Shown piece by piece: positions 6,902-14,974 of a DNA stretch of 20,056 bases (position 1 is its first letter; the number at the start of each line of letters is the position of its first letter). The notes below the pieces were generated by a model. That model worked only from the letters and a program-made list of their open reading frames with translations, was not told the DNA's origin and made no database searches. The translations under genes were made by a program, and so were the position numbers. This DNA is from Anaerolineae bacterium. GTDB lineage: Bacteria; Chloroflexota; Anaerolineae; JAAYZQ01. Location: assembly GCA_016926595.1 (NCBI GenBank), contig JAFGOG010000398.1:1-20056 (forward strand), in the 5' to 3' direction.

Positions 6902-8638
6902 ATGTCCGTAACGACGGGGCAAATACGTTCGGGAGCCTACTACGACTCGGTTGTCTTGATGCACCTGCAACGCTCCCTGGCTGGCCTACCCGGCATTCTG
7001 GACGCCGGCGTGGTGATGGGTACCGCGGCCAACAAAGAGATCCTGGCCCAAACTGATCTACTGACGCCAGAAGCCCAGGCCGCCATGGCCGACGATCTGG
7101 TCATCGTCGTCCGCGCTGAGGACGCCGCCGCTGCCCAGGCTGCTTTGGACCAGGTAGACGCCCTTCTCGCCCAACGCCGCCGGACCGTCGAGCTGGAGTT
7201 CTTCCCCAAGAGCTTGGAATCCGCCGCGCAGATGCTGCCCGATGCCCAATGGGTACTCATCTCAGTAGCAGGCCGCTACGCCGCCGGTGTGGCCCGCCAG
7301 GCGCTGAGCCTGGGCAAGCACGTCTTTCTCTACAGCGACAACGTCTCGCTGGAAGAAGAAATCTCACTCAAGCAGCTCGCCGCTGGCGCCGGACTGCTGG
7401 TCATGGGACCGGACTGCGGCACGGCCATTGTCAACAGTGTGGGTCTGGGCTTTGCCAACCGGGTGCGCCGCGGGTCGATCGGACTGGTCGCTGCCTCGGG
7501 GACCGGCCTGCAGCAGGTCAGCTCGCGCATCCACCAGTTGGGCAGCGGCCTTACCCATGCCCTGGGCACCGGCGGGCGCGACCTGTCTGAGGCGGTGGGG
7601 GCGGTGACCGCCCGTCAGGGGCTCGATCTGCTCAGCCGCGACCCCGAGACGCAGGCCATTGTGCTCATTTCCAAGCCGCCGGCTCCCAGAGTAGCCGACG
7701 AGCTGCTGCGGCTTGCCCGGTCGGCGGGCAAGCCGGTCGTGGTGGATTTCATCGGCTACCTGGGCCGCTCGGTGGACAATCTCCACTTTGCCAACACTTT
7801 TGACGAGGCAGCCGCTCTGGCAGTGCATCTGGCTGCACAGCATGCGCTGCAGATCGGCGGTGGTGAGCCGACAGAAGGCGCCATTTCCGCCGGTCCGTTC
7901 GCGCCTGGGCAGCGCTACCTGCGCGGCCTCTTCTCGGGAGGCACCCTGGCCTACGAGGCCCAGCTTCTACTACAGGACTATTTGCCCGGCATTCCGGTCT
8001 GGTCCAACGCACCGCTGCGCAAGCAGGATCGCCTGACCAACTCACTCGTCAGCCAGGAGCACACCATCGTCGACCTGGGCGAGGACGAGTTCACAGTGGG
8101 CCGGTTGCACCCCATGATGGACAACGACCTGCGCATCCGCAGGCTCCACCAGGAAGCCGATGACCCCGAGGTCGCCGTCATCCTGCTCGACGTGGTGCTG
8201 GGTTACGGCGCCCATCCCGACCCGGCGAGCGAGCTGGCTCCGGCCATCGCCAAGGCCCGCAGCCACGCCGCGCAGGCCGGCCGGCACCTGGAGGTAGTGG
8301 CTGTCGTCGTCGGCACTGACAAAGACCCTCAGGGTATGGCCGCCCAGGCGGAAAAGCTTCAAGCAGCCGGAGCACGGGTCGAGACCAGCAACGACACTGC
8401 CATCCGCCATATTGGCCACCTGCTCCAGGTTCTCAATCCACAATCCACAATCCAAAATCCGAAATCGATAGGTTTGTCGGTGTTACAGGCGCCCTTTGCC
8501 GCCATCAATGTCGGCCTGGAGTCGTTCGCCGCTAGCCTGCGAGCCCAGGACGCGCCGGTGATCCAGGTCGACTGGCGGCCCCCGGCGGGCGGCAATGAGC
8601 AGTTGATGGCAATCCTGGAACGGATGAGAAGGAAGTAA
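6902..8638 (+). CDS. fdrA: FdrA family protein (oxamate carbamoyltransferase AllF-like, CoA-ligase fold)
   Basis: The 578-residue protein resembles E. coli FdrA (AllF), one subunit of the anaerobic oxamate carbamoyltransferase that converts oxalurate and phosphate to oxamate and carbamoyl phosphate. Visible family stretches are the RSGAYYDSVVLMHLQ start, a CoA-binding-like region (VLISVAGRYAAGVARQAL, LVMGPDCGTAIV), the succinyl-CoA-synthetase-like SGTGLQQVSSRIHQLGSG, ISKPPAP, and the C-terminal VGRLHPMMDNDLRIRRL and DVVLGYGAHPDPASELAP. The open frame begins at a GTG at 6851, but that lies inside the -10 box, so I use ATG 6902, preceded by GGTGA. Residues 512-522 are encoded by a heptanucleotide repeat. 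It is first in the long operon and is followed after one base by the amidase gene. The exact substrate is inferred, not shown. Confidence 0.88.
   Translation: MSVTTGQIRSGAYYDSVVLMHLQRSLAGLPGILDAGVVMGTAANKEILAQTDLLTPEAQAAMADDLVIVVRAEDAAAAQAALDQVDALLAQRRRTVELEFFPKSLESAAQMLPDAQWVLISVAGRYAAGVARQALSLGKHVFLYSDNVSLEEEISLKQLAAGAGLLVMGPDCGTAIVNSVGLGFANRVRRGSIGLVAASGTGLQQVSSRIHQLGSGLTHALGTGGRDLSEAVGAVTARQGLDLLSRDPETQAIVLISKPPAPRVADELLRLARSAGKPVVVDFIGYLGRSVDNLHFANTFDEAAALAVHLAAQHALQIGGGEPTEGAISAGPFAPGQRYLRGLFSGGTLAYEAQLLLQDYLPGIPVWSNAPLRKQDRLTNSLVSQEHTIVDLGEDEFTVGRLHPMMDNDLRIRRLHQEADDPEVAVILLDVVLGYGAHPDPASELAPAIAKARSHAAQAGRHLEVVAVVVGTDKDPQGMAAQAEKLQAAGARVETSNDTAIRHIGHLLQVLNPQSTIQNPKSIGLSVLQAPFAAINVGLESFAASLRAQDAPVIQVDWRPPAGGNEQLMAILERMRRK
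8435..8462 (+). repeat. Degenerate heptanucleotide tandem repeat inside fdrA
   Basis: Four successive 7-base units, AATCCAC, AATCCAC, AATCCAA and AATCCGA, are followed by AATCGAT. They encode NPQSTIQNPKS within a C-terminal region of FdrA otherwise rich in Ala/Leu/Val. The A/T-rich tract stands out in G+C-rich coding sequence. A unit gain or loss would shift the frame by one base. Confidence 0.75.
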
Positions 8639-8639
8639 G

Positions 8640-9521
8640 GTGAAAGAGTTTGTTGCCGCTTGTGTGCAGATTGCCGTCGCGCCCAACGACGTGCAGGCAA
8701 ACGTCGACAAGGGTGTGACTTGGCTGGAAACAGCGGTCAAGGAATATGGAGCAGAACTGGTCGTCTTTCCGGAAACGGTGACGACTGGTTTCGTTACCGG
8801 GCTGAACGCAAACGGCCTGTGGGACCTGGTGGATGAGGCCCCCGGGCGGATCACTCGCGGCGTGCAGGCAGCGGCCAAGTCACTGGGCGTCCACGTGGTG
8901 TGGCCCACCTACCGGCGCGGGCCGGAGCGGGGCGTGGTCTACAACTCCTCGATCCTCATCGGGCCAGATGGTGGCATCATCGGCATCTACGACAAGACCC
9001 ATCCCTTCCCGCTGGAGCGGTGCGACTGCGGTGGATGGGCGACAGTGGGCAACCGCGCCGACGTATTCGAGACGGCCCTGGGCAGCATCGGCATGATCAT
9101 CTGCTATGACGGCGACTTTCCCGAGCTATCGCGCCTGCTGGCCGTCAAAGGCGCCCAAGTTATCACCCGACCGTCGGCCCTCCTGCGGAGTTATGACATC
9201 TGGTACATCACCACCTGCGCCCGCGCCTACGACAACCACGTCTACATGGTGGCGACCAACTCGGTGGGGCCAGACGCTGGCGGTAGCTACTACTTTGGCC
9301 ACAGCATGATCGTCACGCCGATCGCCTGGCGGCTGGCCCAGGCGCGCGGGGGAGAGGAGATCATCGCCGCCAAACTGGATCCCGACCCGCTGCGCTACGT
9401 CACATGGGGCAGCAAGAGCTTGCAGGTGTTCGACCATCTCCAGGATCGCAACCTGGAGCTCTATGGGGAGATACTCAAGGAAGCGCGCTCTCGGTTTGAG
9501 CCGGGGAAACGTCTGCGCTGA
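8640..9521 (+). CDS. Carbon-nitrogen hydrolase (nitrilase superfamily amidase)
   Basis: The 293-residue protein has the full Glu-Lys-Cys triad of the nitrilase superfamily: E45 in VVFPETV, K119 in GIYDKTHPF and C155 in MIICYDGDFPE. The length and motifs fit N-carbamoylputrescine amidase or aliphatic amidase-like branches, which hydrolyse carbamoyl or amide C-N bonds in the cytoplasm. It starts with GTG one base after the fdrA stop, with AAGGAAG upstream inside fdrA, so it is translationally linked. Between two carbamoyltransferase subunit genes, a role in releasing ammonia from the remaining amide (for example malonamate or oxamate) is reasonable but inferred. It could instead hydrolyse an N-carbamoyl compound directly. 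Confidence 0.88.
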   Translation: MKEFVAACVQIAVAPNDVQANVDKGVTWLETAVKEYGAELVVFPETVTTGFVTGLNANGLWDLVDEAPGRITRGVQAAAKSLGVHVVWPTYRRGPERGVVYNSSILIGPDGGIIGIYDKTHPFPLERCDCGGWATVGNRADVFETALGSIGMIICYDGDFPELSRLLAVKGAQVITRPSALLRSYDIWYITTCARAYDNHVYMVATNSVGPDAGGSYYFGHSMIVTPIAWRLAQARGGEEIIAAKLDPDPLRYVTWGSKSLQVFDHLQDRNLELYGEILKEARSRFEPGKRLR

Positions 9522-9551
9522 ACCAAAATCAGGAAGAGGCAGGAGCGAATT

Positions 9552-10793
9552 ATGGATATCGAAAAAGCAAATCGCGAAGCAACCGAACTGATGATGGAAG
9601 CCCGCCCAGTGCTAGTGGGACTGGGCAAGGCCCGCGACGTCATCCCCGGTATGAGGGATAACCTGCTGCTTCACGCCGGGCCGCCGATCACCTGGGACCG
9701 CATGTCGGGACCGATGAAGGGCGCCGTCATTGGCGCGCTGATCTTTGAAGGCAAAGCCAAGGACGACGCCGAGGCACAGGCGCTGGTGCGAGCCGGCAAG
9801 GTCGATTTCGAGCCCTGCCACCACCACCAGGCCGTCGGGCCGATGGCCGGCATCATCTGCCCATCAATGTCGGTGTATGTCCTGGAGAACAAGACCCACG
9901 GCAACAAGTCCTTCTCGGGCCTGAACGAGGGCTATGGCAAGGTACTGCGCTACGGCGCCTACAGCGCCGAGGTGCTGAACCGGCTGCGGTGGATGGAGGA
10001 TGTGATGGGCCCTGTGCTGGCCGGCGCGCTCGAGGCCAGCGGCGGGCTCGACATCCGGGCCCTCCTGGCCGAAGCGCTGCATATGGGCGACGAGGGGCAC
10101 AACCGCAACAAAGCCGGCTCGATCCTGTACACGGCCAAGCTGGCGCCGTTCATCGCCGAGGCGGCTCCCAGCCCGGCCGTAGCCGCCCAAGTGCTCAAGT
10201 TCTTGGGCGACAACGCGCTGAGCGTGCTCAACCCGGTAATGGCAGCCTGCAAGGGAATGGCCGACGCGGCTCACGGAGTGGAGGGCAGCACCATCGTCAG
10301 CACCATGGCCCGCAACGGCACCGATTTCGGCATCCGGGTCAGCGGTCTGGGCGATCGCTGGTTCACGGCGCCGGTAGCAGTGCCCAAGGGGCTCTATTTC
10401 CCCGGTTTCAAGGCCGAGGACGCCAGCGGCGACATCGGCGACAGCGTCATCACCGAAACGGCGGGCATCGGCGGCTTTGCTATGGCCTCTGCGCCGGCGA
10501 TCGTGACCTTTGTCAGCGGCACGCCCCAGGATGCGATCAACGCCACGCTGGAGATGTACGAGATAACCTACGCCGAACACAAGTATTTCACCATCCCGCC
10601 GCTCGACTTTCGCGGGACGCCGGTCGGCGTCGACATCCGCAAGGTAGTAGAGAAAAACATCACCCCACGGGTCAACACCGGCATTGCCCACAAGGACGCT
10701 GGCGTGGGGCAGATTGGCGCCGGACTGGTCCGCCCGCCGATGGCAATGTTCGAGCAGGCACTGGTGGCGTTTGCCGAGCGCTACGGATTCTAG
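9552..10793 (+). CDS. allG: DUF1116 family protein (AllG/YlbE-like oxamate carbamoyltransferase subunit)
   Basis: The 413-residue protein matches the DUF1116 family by length and conserved stretches: RPVLVGLGKARDVIPGM near the N-terminus, HAGPPITWDRMSGPMKGAVIGA, HHHQAVGPMAGI, GDEGHNRNKAGS, STMARNGTDFGIRVSGLGDRWFTAP and KDAGVGQIGAGLVRPPMAMF. In E. coli the family member AllG works with FdrA/AllF and AllH in the transcarbamoylation of oxalurate. The ATG is preceded by GGCAGGAG. The gene is two places after fdrA, as in known fdrA-ylbE pairs, but with an amidase gene inserted between. AllH (DUF2877) is not seen in the window. The family call is firm; the substrate is open. Confidence 0.9.
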   Translation: MDIEKANREATELMMEARPVLVGLGKARDVIPGMRDNLLLHAGPPITWDRMSGPMKGAVIGALIFEGKAKDDAEAQALVRAGKVDFEPCHHHQAVGPMAGIICPSMSVYVLENKTHGNKSFSGLNEGYGKVLRYGAYSAEVLNRLRWMEDVMGPVLAGALEASGGLDIRALLAEALHMGDEGHNRNKAGSILYTAKLAPFIAEAAPSPAVAAQVLKFLGDNALSVLNPVMAACKGMADAAHGVEGSTIVSTMARNGTDFGIRVSGLGDRWFTAPVAVPKGLYFPGFKAEDASGDIGDSVITETAGIGGFAMASAPAIVTFVSGTPQDAINATLEMYEITYAEHKYFTIPPLDFRGTPVGVDIRKVVEKNITPRVNTGIAHKDAGVGQIGAGLVRPPMAMFEQALVAFAERYGF

Positions 10794-10807
10794 CCCAAAG
10801 AGATGTC

Positions 10808-12349
10808 ATGGGCTATGTAACGCTTAACACGATGCTGCGCCGCACGGCATGGCGATTGCCGGATCGGACGTTCATCACCTGGACCGACCGCGACCGGTCA
10901 ATCACCTATGCCCAAGGCGTGGAGCTGGCCGAGCGCGTAGCTGGAGCACTAGCCGATTTGGGCGTCACCAAGGGCGATCGGGTGGGCATCTTTGCCCACA
11001 ACGGGCTGGACTATGTGCTGACCATGCTCGGCACGTGGCGGCTGGGGGCCATCTCGACCCACATTAGCGTGCTCCAGGCAGACAACCTGGCCTATTATGT
11101 CAATTATTCGACGCCCAAAGTACTGATCTACACCGGCGACAAGCACGACGACGTCGCTCAGAACCGTAGCCAGATGCCCAGCCTGGAGCATACCGTCTGC
11201 TTTGACGGGGCCAGGGAGGGCTCACATGCCTGGGATGCGCTGCTGGCGGCAGCGCCGGCGCCTCCCCCGGACGACGTGGACGAAATGGACGCCGCCCACC
11301 TGTCGTATACCTCGGGCTCGGCGGGGTTTCCCAAGGGAGCCCTGCTGGCCCACGGCTACACTGCGCGGGCAACCCACTGCATCGCCGAGCGGCTGGGGCT
11401 GTCCAGCGTCGACGTTTCATTGGGGCCAACGGCGCTGTCTAGCTCGTACCACTTGGTGGCCAACCTGCTGCCGGGCATGCACCGGGGCGTAGCCATCGGC
11501 GTCATGAGCCGCTGGGACCCTGCCGTGGCCTGGGAGGAGATGGAGCGGCGCGGTGTGACGATGTTGGTTGGCAATCCACTGCTGTTTGCCGACGTGCTCA
11601 ACGTCTGCCGCGAGCGAGGCAAGCCCCGTGCCCTGCGGATGATGCTCTCGGGGGGTGCGCCCGTGCCGCCGGACATGAAGCGCGAATTCGTGGATGGCCT
11701 GGGCGTGTTTGTCGTGGAGAGCTATGGGCTGAGCGAGCTGGGCGGATTCTGCGGCCTGGGCTACCCCCGCCGCGAGCCCGAATCCCGCCTGTTCGCCATC
11801 GGCCCGACGTTGCCCGACCGGGAGGTGCGTATCACCGACGAGAATGACCGGGAGGTACCTATCGGCCAGTTGGGCCAGGTCCTGATCCGGCCTGGGTTCA
11901 TGCTCGGCTACTGGAACATGCCGGAAAAGACCGCGGAGGTACTGCGTAATGGCTGGCTGCACACCGGCGACATGGGCGTCATGGACGAGGAAGGCTATAT
12001 CACCATGCGCGGTCGCTGGAGTGAGCGCATTGTCTGTGCAGGAGAGATCGTCTTTCCACGGCCGATGGAAGAGGCCCTGTTGCGCCATCCGGCGGTGCGC
12101 TATGTCTGCGTCATCGGCGCACCGGACCCGATCACGGAGATCCCCCTTGGGGGAAAGGGCGAGCTGCCCAAGGCGATCGTCGAGTTGTACGAAGGCCAAT
12201 CGGCCACGCCGCAGGGGCTGCTGGCGCATTGCCACGCGCAGCTTGGCGTGGAGCACAGCCCGGCGTTGGTGGAGATCATCCCAGAGATGCCGATGACGCC
12301 GACAGGCAAGGTTGGACGGGCAGAGCTTCAGCGCCGGGAGAGGGGTTAG
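10808..12349 (+). CDS. AMP-forming acyl-CoA synthetase (class I adenylate-forming enzyme)
   Basis: The 513-residue enzyme would activate a carboxylate as acyl-AMP and pass it to CoA. Visible core motifs are the phosphate loop YTSGSAGFPKG (167-177; the usual second and third T are S and A), ESYGLSE (304-310), GWLHTGD (382-388), the hinge RGRWSERI (401-408) and the C-terminal catalytic lysine K501 in TPTGKVGRAE. The frame is open far upstream through the DUF1116 gene, but that part is out-of-frame shadow. ATG 10808 is 14 bases after that gene's stop, with only a weak AGAG upstream. By context it may activate malonate, methylmalonate or oxalate made by the preceding steps. The hinge and loop differ from consensus, so the substrate cannot be read from sequence. 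Confidence 0.9.
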   Translation: MGYVTLNTMLRRTAWRLPDRTFITWTDRDRSITYAQGVELAERVAGALADLGVTKGDRVGIFAHNGLDYVLTMLGTWRLGAISTHISVLQADNLAYYVNYSTPKVLIYTGDKHDDVAQNRSQMPSLEHTVCFDGAREGSHAWDALLAAAPAPPPDDVDEMDAAHLSYTSGSAGFPKGALLAHGYTARATHCIAERLGLSSVDVSLGPTALSSSYHLVANLLPGMHRGVAIGVMSRWDPAVAWEEMERRGVTMLVGNPLLFADVLNVCRERGKPRALRMMLSGGAPVPPDMKREFVDGLGVFVVESYGLSELGGFCGLGYPRREPESRLFAIGPTLPDREVRITDENDREVPIGQLGQVLIRPGFMLGYWNMPEKTAEVLRNGWLHTGDMGVMDEEGYITMRGRWSERIVCAGEIVFPRPMEEALLRHPAVRYVCVIGAPDPITEIPLGGKGELPKAIVELYEGQSATPQGLLAHCHAQLGVEHSPALVEIIPEMPMTPTGKVGRAELQRRERG

Positions 12350-12391
12350 TCGTTTTGTGTCAGATACACCAGAATAGAAAGGAAAGGCACA

Positions 12392-14065
12392 ATGGATCGT
12401 GAGCAGTTTATCAGCACAATGGCCAACGCCAAGCTGTATGACCTAACCCAGGATTGCAGCATCTTTACGCCGCCTTGGCCGGGGGAGAAGGCGTTGGAAG
12501 TACACTTTTTCAAACGGGTCACGGGCGCCTATGGCGGCGGCCAGGGAGCTAACGGCCAGATCCTCAACTGGAGCAACACGGTTGGCACGCACCTGGTAGG
12601 TGAAACGGCCTTTCACTCCGGCGGCCGGGCCATCTCCGACGTCCCGCTGAGCGACCTGTGCGGGCCAGGCGTGGTGGTAGATATCTCTGACCTAGTTTCA
12701 GATTACAGCCTGTATACGCCGCAGATGATCATGAGCCGGGCGAAGGTCAAGAAGGGCGACATCCTGATCATCAACACCGGCTACCACCGCTACTCGTGGG
12801 ACCGGCCCGACGTTCTGAACCCCGATGCCCAAGGCGGCGTTGAATCGAAGGAGTTTGGATTCCTGGTGCGGCACCCCGGTCCCTCGCCCGATTTCTTCCA
12901 ATGGGCGATGGACATGAAGCTGAAGGTGGTCGGCGTCGACTGTGGCTGCGCCGAGCATCCGATGAACACGCCGATCCGGCGGATGCACGCCAACCACTTT
13001 GAGCTGGCCGAGGCCAAGCTTGTGGCCGAGCATGGCAAGACCTGGGACGAGATCTTTCCACCGGACGACTATTACGAGCTGACCCACATCATCATGCCCA
13101 AGACCCATCTGCTCCTGGCCGAGTGCATCGTAGGCGAGATTGACAAGATCAAGAACCAGCGGGCCTGGATCATGATCATGCCAATCCCATTCATGGAAGT
13201 CGAGACGGCCTGGGCGCGGGTGTGCGCCATGCAGGCCCCGGAAGGGGTAAGTGAGCAGGAGTTCTTCCAGATGATGGGCGCAGCCGAGACGCTGGATATG
13301 ACCATCCCGTTCAGCGTCCAGACGCCGCAGTGGGCCAACTATATTCCGCTGACGGTGAATTATACCAAGCGGGTCGGCGGTCAGCACTTTGGCATGGGCC
13401 GCAACGGTTCGATCTGCAACGCCAGCATCCACCTGGCCAGCCACATGGACGGCGAGAAGCACTTTTGGCCAAGGGGCCGGACCATCGGCCAGGTTCCCCT
13501 TGACGAGTGGGTCGGCCCGGGCGTGATCGCCGACATCTCGCACCTGGTCAGCAATTCCAGCGTCTACACACCAGAGATGATCGAGTCGGTTGTCGAGGTC
13601 CGCGAGGGCGACATCCTGATCACCAAGACCGGCTGGTACCGGTATGGCTGGATCAGCCCTGAATCGGACGAGTTCCGCTACATGATCAAGCACCCTGGGC
13701 CTTCACCCGACTTTGCTCGGTGGTGCGTGGACAAGAAGCTCAAATGGCTGGGCGTGGACGCGGTCAGCCAGGACCATCCAATGAATACCATCCAGCGGTT
13801 GTGGCATCCCAAGACCTTCGCCGAGGCAAACGCCAAGCTGATCAAGGATTTCGGCAAGAGCTGGGACGAGATGTTCCCACTGGACAAGTACTACCAAGAC
13901 ACACACCTGAACCTCTTCCCCAAAAAGATCGTCCACGCCGAGAACCTGGCGGGCGACATCGCCACGGCGGAAAGCGGCCGCTATTACATCGGTTGCTATC
14001 CAGCCAAGGTCATGGAAGCCGAGTCGATGTGGGCGCGGTTTGTCGCCTTTAAGGAGGGAGAGTAA
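12392..14065 (+). CDS. Tandem two-domain cyclase-family (PF04199) metal-dependent amide hydrolase
   Basis: The 557-residue protein is a head-to-tail duplication of a hydrolase fold used by kynurenine formamidase and isatin hydrolase; single-domain members have about 210-270 residues. Matching blocks include HPGPSPDF (161/434), GVD..C/S..HPMNT (181/454), TWDEIFP versus SWDEMFP, and TH..(M/L)(P/F) with AE at 243 and 516. Domain 2 keeps the metal motif H347, H351, D353, H357 plus H505 and E517. In domain 1 the aligned residues are T63, H67, V69 and A73, with H232 and E244 kept. So domain 2 is probably catalytic and domain 1 structural or altered. In an operon with a nucleobase permease and a ring hydroxylase it may open a cyclic amide or imide. 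The start has AAAGGAAAGG upstream. Confidence 0.88.
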   Translation: MDREQFISTMANAKLYDLTQDCSIFTPPWPGEKALEVHFFKRVTGAYGGGQGANGQILNWSNTVGTHLVGETAFHSGGRAISDVPLSDLCGPGVVVDISDLVSDYSLYTPQMIMSRAKVKKGDILIINTGYHRYSWDRPDVLNPDAQGGVESKEFGFLVRHPGPSPDFFQWAMDMKLKVVGVDCGCAEHPMNTPIRRMHANHFELAEAKLVAEHGKTWDEIFPPDDYYELTHIIMPKTHLLLAECIVGEIDKIKNQRAWIMIMPIPFMEVETAWARVCAMQAPEGVSEQEFFQMMGAAETLDMTIPFSVQTPQWANYIPLTVNYTKRVGGQHFGMGRNGSICNASIHLASHMDGEKHFWPRGRTIGQVPLDEWVGPGVIADISHLVSNSSVYTPEMIESVVEVREGDILITKTGWYRYGWISPESDEFRYMIKHPGPSPDFARWCVDKKLKWLGVDAVSQDHPMNTIQRLWHPKTFAEANAKLIKDFGKSWDEMFPLDKYYQDTHLNLFPKKIVHAENLAGDIATAESGRYYIGCYPAKVMEAESMWARFVAFKEGE

Positions 14066-14098
14066 TACGAGAGCTGGCAATAGGGTCTCCAATATCCG

Positions 14099-14974
14099 AT
14101 GATCCTGATCACAGGTGCAGCGGGCAAGACAGGCCGGGCGATCATCCGGACCTTGGTGTCCAGGAAGCAGTCGGTTCGAGCCCTGGTACGCCGGCCTGAG
14201 CAGGCCCAGCCAGTTCAAGAGCTTGGGGTACGAGAGGTCGTCACCGGGGATCTGCGCGACCCGGCGGCGGTGGGGCAGGCAGCCCGGGGCAGCCGGGCGA
14301 TCTATCACATCTGCCCCAACATGCACCCCGACGAGGCTGCCATTGGTCAGGTTGCCATCGCTGCGGCGCAATCAGCAGGAGTGCAGCATTTCGTCTACCA
14401 CTCGGTGCTGCACCCCCAGATTGAAGCAATGCCGCACCACTGGCTAAAGATGCGGGTTGAGGAGCAGCTCTTCAAGTCCGGGTTGAGCTATACCATCCTG
14501 CAGCCGGCCGCCTATATGCAGAATGTGCTAGCCCAGTGGGACAGGATCGTCCAGGAAGGCGTGTATCCCGTACCATACCGGGCAGAGACCCGGCTGGGGA
14601 TGGTGGATCTGGACGACGTAGCTGAGGCAGCCGCCGTCGTGCTGACCGAAGGGGGCCATGCCGGGGCCACCTACGAACTGGCCAGCGCGGAGGCGTTGTC
14701 GCAGATCGAGGTAGCTTTGGTCCTGGCCGGTTGCCTGGGCCAGCCGGTCCGCGCCCAGACGGTGGAGATCGAGACATGGAAACAACAGGCCAGGGCATCA
14801 GGCCTGGGCAGCTACCAGATCGAGACGTTGGTCAAGATGTTCCAGTACTACGAACAGCATGGCTTCTGGGGCAATCCGCGCGTCCTGGGCTGGCTGCTGG
14901 GCCGCCCGCCCACGACATTCGCCGCCTTTTGCCGCCGAGCCTCGAAAGCCAAAGAACAGGGAGGTAGAAACTAG
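14099..14974 (+). CDS. NmrA-like / atypical SDR NAD(P)-binding protein
   Basis: The 291-residue protein begins MILITGAAGKTGRAIIRTL, with a glycine-rich GAAGKTG Rossmann motif. R28 and R31-R32 of VRALVRRPE fit NADP(H) preference. It continues with the VVTGDLRDPAAV and HFVYHSVLHPQ blocks and the YTILQPAAYMQN block, typical of NmrA/HSCARG proteins. The Tyr-x3-Lys catalytic pair of classical SDRs is not seen. Members are either redox sensors or reductases and isomerases. Its gene ends one base before the FAD-subunit gene of the molybdenum hydroxylase, so it belongs to the same transcript. The start has only a distant AGGG sequence, so its translation may be weak. Role in the pathway unknown. Confidence 0.82.
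   Translation: MILITGAAGKTGRAIIRTLVSRKQSVRALVRRPEQAQPVQELGVREVVTGDLRDPAAVGQAARGSRAIYHICPNMHPDEAAIGQVAIAAAQSAGVQHFVYHSVLHPQIEAMPHHWLKMRVEEQLFKSGLSYTILQPAAYMQNVLAQWDRIVQEGVYPVPYRAETRLGMVDLDDVAEAAAVVLTEGGHAGATYELASAEALSQIEVALVLAGCLGQPVRAQTVEIETWKQQARASGLGSYQIETLVKMFQYYEQHGFWGNPRVLGWLLGRPPTTFAAFCRRASKAKEQGGRN

Noticed and set aside
10794..12349. A plus-strand frame open from 9989, far upstream of the acyl-CoA synthetase
   Set aside because: The part before 10808 is a shadow of the DUF1116 gene in another frame; its Gly/Arg/Gln-rich translation matches no family, and the ligase family starts near 10808.
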